This document shows positions 1 to 8,800 of a DNA stretch of 64,000 nucleotides, one piece after another. This DNA is from Nematocida parisii ERTm1 (Eukaryota; Microsporidia), in assembly GCF_000250985.1 (NCBI RefSeq), contig NW_013524653.1:91751-155750 (forward strand). Reading direction: 5' to 3'. The position numbers were made by a program, and so were the translations under genes. The first letter of the stretch is position 1, and each line of letters begins with the position of its first letter. The notes beneath the pieces were generated by a model. It was not told where the DNA came from, did not search any database, and saw only the letters and a program-made list of their open reading frames with translations.

Positions 1-1124
1 ATTCCTTCTGCCATACTATCCTGAATGGACTGTGACACCAAAGAAGCCTCCATTTCTGGCGCCAAATCAAATGTAGAAACCTTCTTACTGGGGTGAATAA
101 TTATTTGCTGATTTTTTCTGCTTTTGTCCTTTCCACCATCAAAGAAAAAGGTTACATGTGCTTGCTTTTCGCTCTCTGCAATTCTTACCTGCCGCATTCC
201 TTTTTCTTCAATAATGTCCCCAAGAGCATCGCTTATAGAAGGCCGCTCAAACAATACTCTCGATGCATCTTGGTCGTTGTACAGCCTTGTCATTGTGTAT
301 GTTGCTGTGTATTGGCTGAATTTGCTGTATATTTGTCTAATCCTGTCTGCACGGAAATTTGTTATAATAACAGGAAACGTGCTTTCTATCCAACCAGCAA
401 AACACACAGGCTCTATAAACTCATCTGACACTCCTTGCGAGTATGAGCTGGCAATGTGTGCTCTTATTCCTTCTATGCACTTTTCTCTATCTATATTTTC
501 GGCACTACCATTCGTATTTGAAGTAGTTATTGCATTAAAGTATGCATCAGTTCGCTCATTTCTCTTGTCTCTGTCCATTGCATAGAATCTCCCCGAAACA
601 GAAACTATCCAAACATTATCTGGAACGCTTTCTATAAATGCATCAAGATATTTTAGATACATCTCTGGCTGTGTGTCTCTTCCATCTGATACACTGTGAA
701 CGTATACTTTCTTACAATGCTTAGATGCAATTATAGCTATGTCTCGAATATTGTGCCAATGCCCATGTATCCCACCATCTGATAGAATGCCAAATATATA
801 GACAGAGTCTATGTCACTAGGAAACAGCTTGGCAGCAATTGATGAAGAATCTCCTGCCAGTGTGTTTCTGATCCTTACACTGTCTTGAACTATCACTCGG
901 CCTGATCCCAGTGTTAAATGCCCTACTTCTGAATTACCCATTTCATTATCTGATAAAAGACCAACATACGCACCATGCGCATACAATAGTGTACTGTAGT
1001 ACGTGTTACAAAGGGATCGCATAGTTTTGGGGTTAGCCAGCAGCACCCCATCTATTATGTCTGGAGACTCGGCTTCGTTATACCCCCAGCCATCAAGCAC
1101 TATTAGACAGCATTTGTTTTCCAT
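1..1124 (-). CDS. gpmI: 2,3-bisphosphoglycerate-independent phosphoglycerate mutase (partial, C-terminus outside window)
   Basis: Glycolytic enzyme interconverting 3- and 2-phosphoglycerate; alkaline-phosphatase superfamily, Mn-dependent. The reading frame is open from the ATG at 1124 to the window edge, about 374 codons of a family usually near 510. Motifs seen in order: LDGWGYNE near residue 10; GNSEVGH with the predicted nucleophile Ser65; LSDGGIHGH; VSDGRDTQP; and SGRFYAMDRDKR. These are the hallmark blocks of the phosphatase domain's first part and the inserted transferase domain. The C-terminal metal-binding half lies beyond base 1. It is divergent from the ALG1-like gene, with only 46 bp between start codons, so the two share a promoter region. 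The family call is secure. Confidence 0.95.
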   Translation of the reverse strand, partial: MENKCCLIVLDGWGYNEAESPDIIDGVLLANPKTMRSLCNTYYSTLLYAHGAYVGLLSDNEMGNSEVGHLTLGSGRVIVQDSVRIRNTLAGDSSSIAAKLFPSDIDSVYIFGILSDGGIHGHWHNIRDIAIIASKHCKKVYVHSVSDGRDTQPEMYLKYLDAFIESVPDNVWIVSVSGRFYAMDRDKRNERTDAYFNAITTSNTNGSAENIDREKCIEGIRAHIASSYSQGVSDEFIEPVCFAGWIESTFPVIITNFRADRIRQIYSKFSQYTATYTMTRLYNDQDASRVLFERPSISDALGDIIEEKGMRQVRIAESEKQAHVTFFFDGGKDKSRKNQQIIIHPSKKVSTFDLAPEMEASLVSQSIQDSMAEG

Positions 1125-1170
1125 TTAGAATATTTTAATTACTAATCGAATGAAAATATTTAAATAAGGC

Positions 1171-2274
1171 ATGTTGATTATAAATCTAGCACCAATTGAT
1201 CAATCAGGGCGTACTTTAGGAATTGCAAAGTATGTAAGCAAAAATCAGCGCGCAGTTAATATAGTATCATATCGAGGATATAGATCCCACTCTGAGTCAC
1301 CAGAAAAGCTGTTAAATATTTCTTATGTTGAAAATATTATATGCAAAAACAAGCCATTTCTTCTTAAAGGGCTATTTCTTATGATCAAATATATTTACAT
1401 AACAGCCATAAGTCTTATACACCTGTATAGATATAAAATGCATATATATGGCACCCAGCGGCGAGCTTCTATTAGAGAAGATATATTTTATAGCCCATGG
1501 GGCACTGTTATATTTGTTGCTCCTCCTACGCTGACTCTTGTAGTTCCTGTTCTATTTGCAAAGTTGCTTGGTATTCGGGCCATAGTAGATTGGCACAGAA
1601 TAGCCACAGGGTGGATGGAAAAATTTGATATTTTAGTTGCTAGAAGAGTAGAGAACATTTGTGTCACACCTAGCATGCACAAATATTTTATAAATCATCG
1701 CATTGGGTCTCTGCATCTTTTGACAGACATAGAGATCCGGCAAAACATCTATAAAAAATCAGATGAAATGATCTTTCCAAAAAGTAAAACAAGAAGAGAA
1801 CTATTTACATTTTTGGCTAAAAAATATCCTGAATATAAAGATGTTCTGTCTGGCATCAATATGTCTATGCGCATGGGGGTCTGCAGCACAAGCTGTTCGA
1901 AGGAAGAGAACATTGAAAAGCTGCTAAAAGAAGTAAGCCGCATATTAATTCCATCTGGTGGCATTTTGTTTGTAACAACAAAAGAAAAGATATCATTGGA
2001 AAAAAGCAGCGTCCAGATTGTCCATCTATTTCTGGACTACACGGACTATTTGGATCTTCTTTCAGTTGTTGATTTTGGCATATCTACGCATGAGTGTAGA
2101 TTTGACTTTCCATTAAAAATAGTAGACTATTTGCAAAGCGGGCTAACAGTGCTGGCGCATGAAACAACTCCTACCTTGAAAGATCCATTGGAAGAATGCA
2201 GAATAATTCGATATAAAAACAATAACCATATGAGAGAATGCATATCCAAACTATTTTCAGATGAAAGTTCTTAA
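1171..2274 (+). CDS. ALG1: ALG1-like beta-1,4-mannosyltransferase (GT33)
   Basis: Predicted chitobiosyldiphosphodolichol beta-mannosyltransferase, which adds the first mannose to the dolichol-linked N-glycan precursor at the cytosolic ER face. 367 aa, shorter than yeast Alg1 (about 450). The N-terminus has the family layout (SGRTLGIAKYVS, then SYRGYRSHSESP). A hydrophobic stretch near residues 62-82 could anchor it to the ER. PPTLTLVVP followed by VDWHRIATGW matches the Alg1 block with VDWHN. The nucleotide-sugar-binding end has DFGISTHECRFDFPLKIVDY, like the Alg1 SSSGLDLPMKVVDMFG block. DWHN reads DWHR here. Most microsporidia have lost the N-glycan pathway, so retention is notable. Another GT4/GT33 substrate cannot be excluded. 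Confidence 0.8.
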   Translation: MLIINLAPIDQSGRTLGIAKYVSKNQRAVNIVSYRGYRSHSESPEKLLNISYVENIICKNKPFLLKGLFLMIKYIYITAISLIHLYRYKMHIYGTQRRASIREDIFYSPWGTVIFVAPPTLTLVVPVLFAKLLGIRAIVDWHRIATGWMEKFDILVARRVENICVTPSMHKYFINHRIGSLHLLTDIEIRQNIYKKSDEMIFPKSKTRRELFTFLAKKYPEYKDVLSGINMSMRMGVCSTSCSKEENIEKLLKEVSRILIPSGGILFVTTKEKISLEKSSVQIVHLFLDYTDYLDLLSVVDFGISTHECRFDFPLKIVDYLQSGLTVLAHETTPTLKDPLEECRIIRYKNNNHMRECISKLFSDESS

Positions 2275-3020
2275 AATGCTCTAATATTGGCATAACACAG
2301 AGTCTCTAAAATAAAATATCTAAGAATGCCAACTCAATGAATATGTTAGTTATAGAAGAAATCTCTCCAGAATCTGTCCGGCGTTAGTATATTACTATAT
2401 AAATTAGCATGAAGTTTTTAAAATATTATATCTATTTAATATATACCCTTCTAGCCTGCGCCTGCTTGTTTAGCACTGTGTTTTGGTCTTATCATATTCA
2501 TATACGCATACGTAGAATCTTTTTTCATATGAGAAAGAGTATAAACTATAAACAGGATGCAATCCATTCAATTTATTGAATCACTACTCATTTTAAAATG
2601 CTTATATGGTTTTATGTATGCTATATATGTTGACTTTCGCTCTTAAATAATATGTGTGCAATTTCATTGTCTTAATGAACGATTCGCTGTCAATAAACAG
2701 TAAGAAACTATTGAATGAAGTTGTTTTTGTATACAAGCATTATTTCAGATTTTCAGGTATGCTGTTGTAGTTAGGGTATTATAAGCACCGACAATTATGC
2801 AAACATAAAAGCATTTTTATCAGTTACGAATTTCAAGTAGCAAGAGTATAAATAGAATCCTTTTGTTTTTCTGGATAGCCCAAAAATCAATATCTTTTAA
2901 AACAATCACATATATTAAAATTTTTTTGCTTTTACACTTCTTTTTCTAACTAAGTTTATTTTCAATTCTTCCTAAATACTGTTAAACTCCATAAAAAAAT
3001 CATTTTGTCTTCGCTTTTTA
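2275..3020. other. AT-rich intergenic region, about 750 bp
   Basis: Lies between the 3' ends of two convergent genes. It holds one small candidate ORF, listed separately. Otherwise I see only AT-rich sequence with no RNA signature. Confidence 0.6.
2409..2579 (+). CDS. Possible small secreted or membrane peptide (56 aa)
   Basis: An ATG-started frame of 56 codons. It begins MKFLKYYIYLIYTLLACACL, a classic short positive N-region followed by a hydrophobic run ending in small residues and cysteines. A basic His/Arg-rich tail follows (HIHIRIRRIFFHMRK). The layout resembles a signal peptide plus a short mature peptide. No homology is recognised, and no TTCGGGTT element lies just upstream. Chance ORFs of this length do occur in AT-rich DNA, so this is a low-confidence call resting on the signal-like start. 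Confidence 0.25.
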   Translation: MKFLKYYIYLIYTLLACACLFSTVFWSYHIHIRIRRIFFHMRKSINYKQDAIHSIY

Positions 3021-3929
3021 TTAACCGCTAAAAAAGGATATTATATAGTCAATCAACCCATCTGCCGGGGGAGGAGTGGCCGGCTTTTTTTCATCCACAT
3101 GTTCATTCTCCCAATCTGAATAACTTGTTGAACCACTATCCTCTTTAGAACCAACAGATAAATGGCTCTTCTGACTTTTTGAGTCTGTTCCACTGCCACT
3201 TTCATTGTTATAGAGCAATTTTTCATCATCACTTACATTATCAACTTCATCGTCACTTTCATTTGTATTTTCTAACTCGCCATAATATTTTTCATCCTCT
3301 CCGCCTTCTACTAGATTCTTTTTTGCTTTATAGGCATTTTTTAGCATATAATAAAAATATTTTCTAAAGAACTTATTTATATCATCAATATTTGAATATT
3401 GCTCATTAAAATTCTTCAATAAATCGCTGTGCTCTTGTTTCAGACATGCTTTTTTCTTTGTGCTGCTACTATTTTGAATTGGCGACTTTTCTGGATTTTT
3501 AGTTATTTTTCTGCTTTCCAGGGCTTCTTTGCTTTCTTGTGGCTCTGTGCTTTCTGTAATCATTTGAGCTGCATTTCTATCTTTATTTACACAAACCATT
3601 GAATTTTCTTCAATCACCTTCACATTTCCTTCTAATGTAATTGGGTTTTCATTATCTATGCGCATATCCTTCATTGTATCCGATATAGAAGAAGCAACTA
3701 TCCCTATCATGGGCAGAGAGGTCATAGAACTAGAGTATCTTACGAAATTGGCAGAAAGAACTGCTGCGCCTGCAATGGCAACACTTTTAAAGGCAAATGT
3801 GCCTACTATAAGTGCAATCAAACTATAGTACCATTTTCCTTTCTCCATAAACATTATTATATATAGCAGTCCCATATGTGTAATAGTCAAAATAAGCTTT
3901 ATAGTTAAGTTCTTGCTGAATGTCTTCAT
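3021..3929 (-). CDS. Hypothetical membrane protein with acidic, low-complexity tail
   Basis: 302 aa, family not recognised. The N-terminus has two or three hydrophobic helices: about residues 9-28, and 35-60, which includes a Gly/Ala-rich stretch AIAGAAVLSA. The rest is polar and strongly acidic, with Ser/Glu/Asp/Lys-rich blocks (SDDEVDNVSDDEKL, SGSGTDSKSQKS) and a PATPPPADG segment just before a hydrophobic C-terminus (LIDYIISFFSG). This suggests a membrane-anchored protein with a large disordered soluble part. It is convergent with the ALG1-like gene and divergent from the tRNA-binding protein. The ATG at 3929 is the first in frame. Probably lineage-specific; no function can be assigned. 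Confidence 0.8.
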   Translation of the reverse strand: MKTFSKNLTIKLILTITHMGLLYIIMFMEKGKWYYSLIALIVGTFAFKSVAIAGAAVLSANFVRYSSSMTSLPMIGIVASSISDTMKDMRIDNENPITLEGNVKVIEENSMVCVNKDRNAAQMITESTEPQESKEALESRKITKNPEKSPIQNSSSTKKKACLKQEHSDLLKNFNEQYSNIDDINKFFRKYFYYMLKNAYKAKKNLVEGGEDEKYYGELENTNESDDEVDNVSDDEKLLYNNESGSGTDSKSQKSHLSVGSKEDSGSTSYSDWENEHVDEKKPATPPPADGLIDYIISFFSG

Positions 3930-4221
3930 AATTTTCGAATTTTTTTCTATATTTATCTATTTGTTCAAATAAATCTCCTATTTTTCATCAAATATATACT
4001 GATGTTAACTTTAAATCGATTCTGATATCTTTTTTCCTGATGCTGTCAATTAAAGATTGTTTTTGCTTTGTATTTTGCTTTATAAATAAAAATAATAATA
4101 AATTATTTATATCCTTTGTATTATTTGGTTTATTAGTTTGGGCTGTTACTGATTACTTCTTAGAATACTGGAAACCGCAGTACAATTATTCAAAAATAAA
4201 AAAATAAATTATTTGTCCTCC

Positions 4222-5187
4222 ATGCAGCAAAGCGCAGCGTGCGAAGAGACTTTCCCAAAATTAAAATTGGCAGCAGAACATTCTTACATTCACATAATAA
4301 CGAAGTTCGTAAAAATTGATGTTGAAATAGTTCCTGAGCTAGATACAATTCTCACAGACACTGATGGAAAGAAAATAAAGGGCCCGGCCAGATGCATAGC
4401 GCATTTATTCCGAGAGAAAAATATTGATGAGGAAACAATTAGCAGCATATCCAGTGTAATTGGGCTTAGACCGCAGCAGATGCTAGCATATGTGGCAAGC
4501 GGCCCAGAAGAAAGAATAGACAACATCCTTGCCATATCAAAAATAAGAAAGTGGCTTTTTGAGGGACAAATTCTAAACAAAGTTGGAGACCACCTAGTAG
4601 ACAAGCTAGCAGATATACATGAAAGATACCAGAAAGTGTACTGCAGAGAGACTGGAGAAATATTTGTAGAAAGAAATATGGTCAGAGTAATTGCCGATTT
4701 CTACAAGCTGGTGATCCTTTCTGGAAAGATTGAGTCAATTATGGACCATCCAGAGGCAGATACTCTTTTCATAGAGAATGTTGATTTTAAGACAGAGAAA
4801 AGGACAATAGTAAGTGGTTTAAAGGGAAAGTTTGAAAAAAGCCGACTTCTTGATGCGTGCTGTTTGTTTACTGTAAACCTAAAATCAGTTTCCTTTAAAG
4901 GAACCAAATCATTTGGAATGATTTTATTTGGAAAGAGCCAAGAAGAAAACAATGGATCTGTGATATTTACCGAGAGTAATGGAGATAGACTGGGTCTGCT
5001 GAACTATCCACTTAACAAACTAGTTCCCTTCTCTATTAAAACAGGCGATGCGTCTAGAAGAACTCTTGAGGTCTTTTTTGAGCGGGTTTCTATAAAAGGA
5101 GGGAAATTGGTTTACAATGGCCTAGAAACAGAAATACAAGGAAAGCCAGTTTTGGTGGAAGGGATAGACAATGGAACAGTATCATAA
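4222..5187 (+). CDS. ARC1: EMAPII/Arc1-type tRNA-binding protein
   Basis: 321 aa. The C-terminal half is a tRNA-binding OB fold. SGKIESIMDHPEADTLFIE, then RTIVSGLKGKF, then LKSVSFKGTKSFGMILFGKS correspond to the HPDADKLYVE, RTVVSGL and KMRGVESQGMVL blocks of EMAPII, Arc1 and the TyrRS C-domain. The N-terminal 170 residues are helical, as in Arc1/AIMP proteins that bind aminoacyl-tRNA synthetases. Expected role: a cytosolic cofactor increasing tRNA delivery to synthetases. The frame opens with a TTG at 4213; the first ATG, at 4222, is taken as the start. The gene symbol is by analogy. Its synthetase partner cannot be told from sequence. Confidence 0.82.
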   Translation: MQQSAACEETFPKLKLAAEHSYIHIITKFVKIDVEIVPELDTILTDTDGKKIKGPARCIAHLFREKNIDEETISSISSVIGLRPQQMLAYVASGPEERIDNILAISKIRKWLFEGQILNKVGDHLVDKLADIHERYQKVYCRETGEIFVERNMVRVIADFYKLVILSGKIESIMDHPEADTLFIENVDFKTEKRTIVSGLKGKFEKSRLLDACCLFTVNLKSVSFKGTKSFGMILFGKSQEENNGSVIFTESNGDRLGLLNYPLNKLVPFSIKTGDASRRTLEVFFERVSIKGGKLVYNGLETEIQGKPVLVEGIDNGTVS

Positions 5188-5238
5188 GATATGTAATAAA
5201 TAAATCATTTAGTTTATACCAAATATTTCAATAATACT

Positions 5239-5441
5239 TTTTGTATACTAAGACTAATATTAGTATCGTAATACATGAGTTATCTAAATGTTTACATGAA
5301 CATGGAAGTGTCAATTAAATCATAAATATTTGTTGACATATTGTGTCAATATAAATTAAATTGATCATACGGTCTATAAATACGTATACAAAATTTAATA
5401 AACATTAAAGTATCTTAATGACTTTTTCTAAGAAATCAACT
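5239..5441 (+). repeat. Dispersed 203-bp repeat, copy A (left arm of cassette)
   Basis: Begins TTTTGTATACTAAG and ends TTCTAAGAAATCAACT. It contains the 12-bp palindrome ACTAATATTAGT, the conserved core TATAAATACGTATAC and a central imperfect palindrome TTGACATATTGTGTCAA. It is the inverse of copy B and a diverged relative of copies C and D. It lies about 50 bp after the stop of the tRNA-binding protein gene. Confidence 0.93.
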
Positions 5442-7155
5442 ATACTTCTAGTGCTTCTAGATGTTTCGCCCTTCAATTTGCTTTGGGCCCAGTCCTTCTG
5501 TTTTTTTGGCATGTTCTTATGTTTTTTGCTGTGCATATAATAACTGAGTTGTTTTATTTAATGTTTTAATATTTAATATCGTAAAATATAAAAGATGTCT
5601 ATTCATTCTGTGGAATAATTCCTTATATACCAATTTAATTCTAAAAATAGAAAAAACACAAAATAATAATATGAATGTCATAGTAAGAGGACAGACTCCA
5701 TTATACACATAAAACAGCACATACGTATATCTATTTACATAGAAGCAAAAATAGACCTAAAGGGCAAATTTTACAAAACCACCTATAAACAGATAGATCG
5801 CCATAAACAGTACATAATATGCTAATATATTATATTAATTATTATATCTATATTAATGTTAAATTGCATATTCTTTTTATTTTTCTATTATTTGACTATT
5901 AAAATGAGAATCTTCTTCCTTTTCTCACTATTTTAACTCTTTCTTTCTTTCTTATTTCTCTTCTTCCTTTATACTTTTATTTCTATTACTACTATATTTA
6001 ATACAATAATCCTATAATCCTATAACAATTGTATACCTAGTCAATTCACACTAATATAACACGCCTGCCACTCTCTTCCATCCCATACTAGAATTATAGA
6101 TACCCACACCACCCGAACTCATAGTTAATAATGACATATTTGCACCCACCCACACAAGTTTGTATATTATACGCACACGTCCTCACCAACCACCTCCTCC
6201 ATTTATTCCTGCCCACCTCGCATACTATATATTCTTGGCCTTCTTTGAAGAGCCCCTTTGCAGAAATAACCTGACAAAAAACTCTGCTGCAGGGGTATGA
6301 AAAGTGAGGAAAATGCCCAGAAATTGGCCCAAATATTCGGGTTATGTCGGGTTGCAGGGGTATACTTACCTTAAAGGGAAAAATTGCGTCCCAAAGAGGA
6401 AGTGGGAAATATGTGGGGTATAAATAGAGAAGGAATTTTAAATTTTATCCACAGGGCGAGAGACTTCTCAGCCACAGACAAATACATTGTTTGGCCTGGA
6501 AACACTCAGCCCTGTGGGTCAGTCCGAAACAAAATCACCTGTGGCCAGATTGGTTGGCTACGTGTTCGGTGTGGGGGCCAGCCGGCTTGTGGCCCCCTTG
6601 TTCCTTAAGTTCTTCCTTCATCCATCACTTCGTCAATCCTATATTTCAGGAATAAAATTTAAAAAATATCCCGTCAGAAAAAAATGAGAAAAGTATAATT
6701 ATAGTATAATTAGTCAGTGTATAGCTGTGCATAGTAGTAATAGAACAAAAAGAGAATAAAGTGCAGTGGGCTAGGTATGCACATGCAATATAAGCACAGT
6801 TTATTATATTATATGCTAGTTTATAATTTAACTTTGCTAAATTATTTAACTATTTATTACTTACATAGAAACAAGACATTAAAAATAATTTGTAAAAACT
6901 CTTAAAGCAATACATCCACACACTAGAAAGCTATACCAATTAATAACCACTTAACAAACAATTATATTTTAAACATCAAATAAAGCACTTTTATTGAATT
7001 AGTTATTGCAGTGTGGTGTGTTTGGTTTAAATTCAAAATAGAAGGAGTATCTGTAATATAGTTGTATAAATGTATTAAAATAGCACTCTATTTATAAAAT
7101 AGAAGAATTGTAGAAAACTAACCATAAACTGTATAGTTTAACTATTAATGTAGAA

Positions 7156-7358
7156 AGTTGATTTCTTAGAAAAAGTCATTAAGATACTTTAATGTTTATT
7201 AAATTTTGCATACGTATTTATAGACCGTATGATCAATTTAATTTATATTGACATATTGTGTCAACAAATATTTATGATTTAATTGACACTGCCATGTTCA
7301 TGTAAACATTTAGATAACTCATGTATTACGATACTAATATTAGTCTTAGTATACAAAA
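7156..7358 (-). repeat. Dispersed 203-bp repeat, copy B (right arm of cassette)
   Basis: Inverse of copy A with nearly complete identity. The central palindrome, however, reads TTGACATATTGTGTCAA on the + strand in both arms, so that segment is flipped relative to its flanks. The outer end lies 70 bp before the ATG of the orphan gene at 7429. Confidence 0.93.
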
Positions 7359-7428
7359 TTAATATCAGTTTTATCATATAACAAATATAATTATTTATTT
7401 TTTTACATATAAACAACATTTAACCACA

Positions 7429-8301
7429 ATGAAAAAAAAACATATAACTAATAAAATATGTAAACAAAACAAACATATAAAAATTCTACCATATGAAAAG
7501 CCAGATGGTTCAACAACAGGAATAGGCCGCCCATGGTATTCTAATATCCCATTCAAAAAATGCTGTAGTGATATGCCTTCATATTCTAATACTCCATCTC
7601 TAAGCAATTCGTACATGCAGATTTATCCTTTTTCTCAGCATAAAATACTATCTGCCGAAGATAAAGATAAAGATACGACCTCAAAGGATATTACTATTGA
7701 TTATATAGACCAAGAAAAAACAGCAGATTTTTTTACCCAATATTTCACCTCCAGTGTTGAGGATTCTGCATATTTTGAAGATACTTCCAATTCCAATCCC
7801 GAAAACCAATGGTTAACTATCTCAATAAATACCAATACCTCCGCATACTCGCATATATACAACAACTATACATCTAAAAATTGTAGTAATTCTCCGAATG
7901 CAAAGGTGCCCTGTATAGATAATTCTGCTATTATTGAATCTACACTTGACAACAGCCCAAATGGATATGCTACTATGAATCATGATAATTTTGACATATC
8001 CAAAACTTTAAGCAGCTGGCATACAACAATAGACTCAAATAATTTAAAAACCACCCAAGTGAATTCTACAGCGAATGATAATTATGCACCATGCACAGAT
8101 ATATTGTGTATAGAGCATACTAAAGAAGATACTCGAGAGAACTTTTCTAATATTAAAAAGTTAGTTAAAAATACAGTGCTTCCATGTGGGGCTATTCTAT
8201 TTTTAGGAATGCTTTTTCATGAGATATATTATAAAAATATAGTAGGTATAGTTTTATTATATCTCGAAATATTCTTAAGAATGATAGTATCATACAATTA
8301 G
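7429..8301 (+). CDS. Hypothetical Asn/Ser/Thr-rich protein with C-terminal membrane segment
   Basis: 290 aa, family not recognised. A basic N-terminus (MKKKHITNKICKQNKH) lacks a signal peptide. The middle is polar, rich in Asn, Ser, Thr and Tyr with scattered cysteines and many NXS/T sites. The C-terminal 50 residues carry one long or two short hydrophobic segments (NTVLPCGAILFLGMLFHEI, then IVGIVLLYLEIFLRMIV), suggesting a tail-anchored or hairpin membrane protein. It starts 70 bp from the outer end of repeat copy B, so part of that repeat may serve as its upstream region. Probably lineage-specific; likely a real gene given its length and clean frame. Confidence 0.7.
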   Translation: MKKKHITNKICKQNKHIKILPYEKPDGSTTGIGRPWYSNIPFKKCCSDMPSYSNTPSLSNSYMQIYPFSQHKILSAEDKDKDTTSKDITIDYIDQEKTADFFTQYFTSSVEDSAYFEDTSNSNPENQWLTISINTNTSAYSHIYNNYTSKNCSNSPNAKVPCIDNSAIIESTLDNSPNGYATMNHDNFDISKTLSSWHTTIDSNNLKTTQVNSTANDNYAPCTDILCIEHTKEDTRENFSNIKKLVKNTVLPCGAILFLGMLFHEIYYKNIVGIVLLYLEIFLRMIVSYN

Positions 8302-8800
8302 ACTTAAATCACTGATTTTTTAAAATTAATAATCACTTGTTACATAATGTCTACCATTGTTTGTATAACATTAAATGCAGATTTATTTATAACCGGCCTA
8401 ATTATAGATGTAGTTCTAAATAATTTTTTAAGTATTTTTATTCTAATAGTAAATATATATATTCTTTAATTGGTAGCGTGAAGAGTTTATATTTTAAAGT
8501 ATACCAAGTTTAGGGGTTTAAATGAACATTTATAAGATTAATAACCATAAATACTAATTTTATATCAATACACATGTAATTCTTAGAAGGCCGCTAGAAT
8601 AGCCATAAACATTCGTTAACTTAATTACATAACAAATATTCACTGTATAATACTATTTTTATTAAATTTGTTACTTGATTCTTAGATAAATATTATGTAT
8701 ATCTTCATGCAGTTTCTCGCTGTTTAAAGATGATTTTAAGTAGATTATGATGTTGTGTATGATTTATTTATACCTAGGCATGTTTTATAGCACTTTTTTC
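8302..8800. other. AT-rich intergenic region between convergent genes
   Basis: Very AT-rich, about 500 bp between two 3' ends. I see no ORF, RNA signature, TTCGGGTT motif or repeat copy. Confidence 0.6.

Larger units (their letters stand above)
5239..7358. mobile_element. Gene-free cassette bounded by 203-bp inverted repeats (foldback/MITE-like or structural element)
   Basis: Two arms, 5239-5441 and 7156-7358, are inverted copies of one another and almost identical, differing at only a few positions outside a central palindrome. They enclose about 1.7 kb without a convincing gene. The interior falls into a pyrimidine-rich part (about 5870-6000), a C-rich, G-poor part (about 6060-6240) and a GC-richer island (about 6250-6640). 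The island carries TTCGGGTT at 6337-6344 and a twice-occurring TGCAGGGGTAT. No clear target-site duplication flanks the arms and no transposase is visible. It could be a non-autonomous foldback element or a chromosomal structure such as an origin or centromere core. The repeat itself is certain; the interpretation is open. Confidence 0.6.

Noticed and set aside
6362-6371. ATACTTACCT, identical to the conserved 5' end of U1 snRNA
   Set aside because: No U1 stem-loops or Sm site follow in order, and genes in this window need no splicing. Probably chance.
6384-6687. Two overlapping frames of 66-74 codons inside the inverted-repeat cassette
   Set aside because: No start context, no homology and a composition explained by the GC-rich island.
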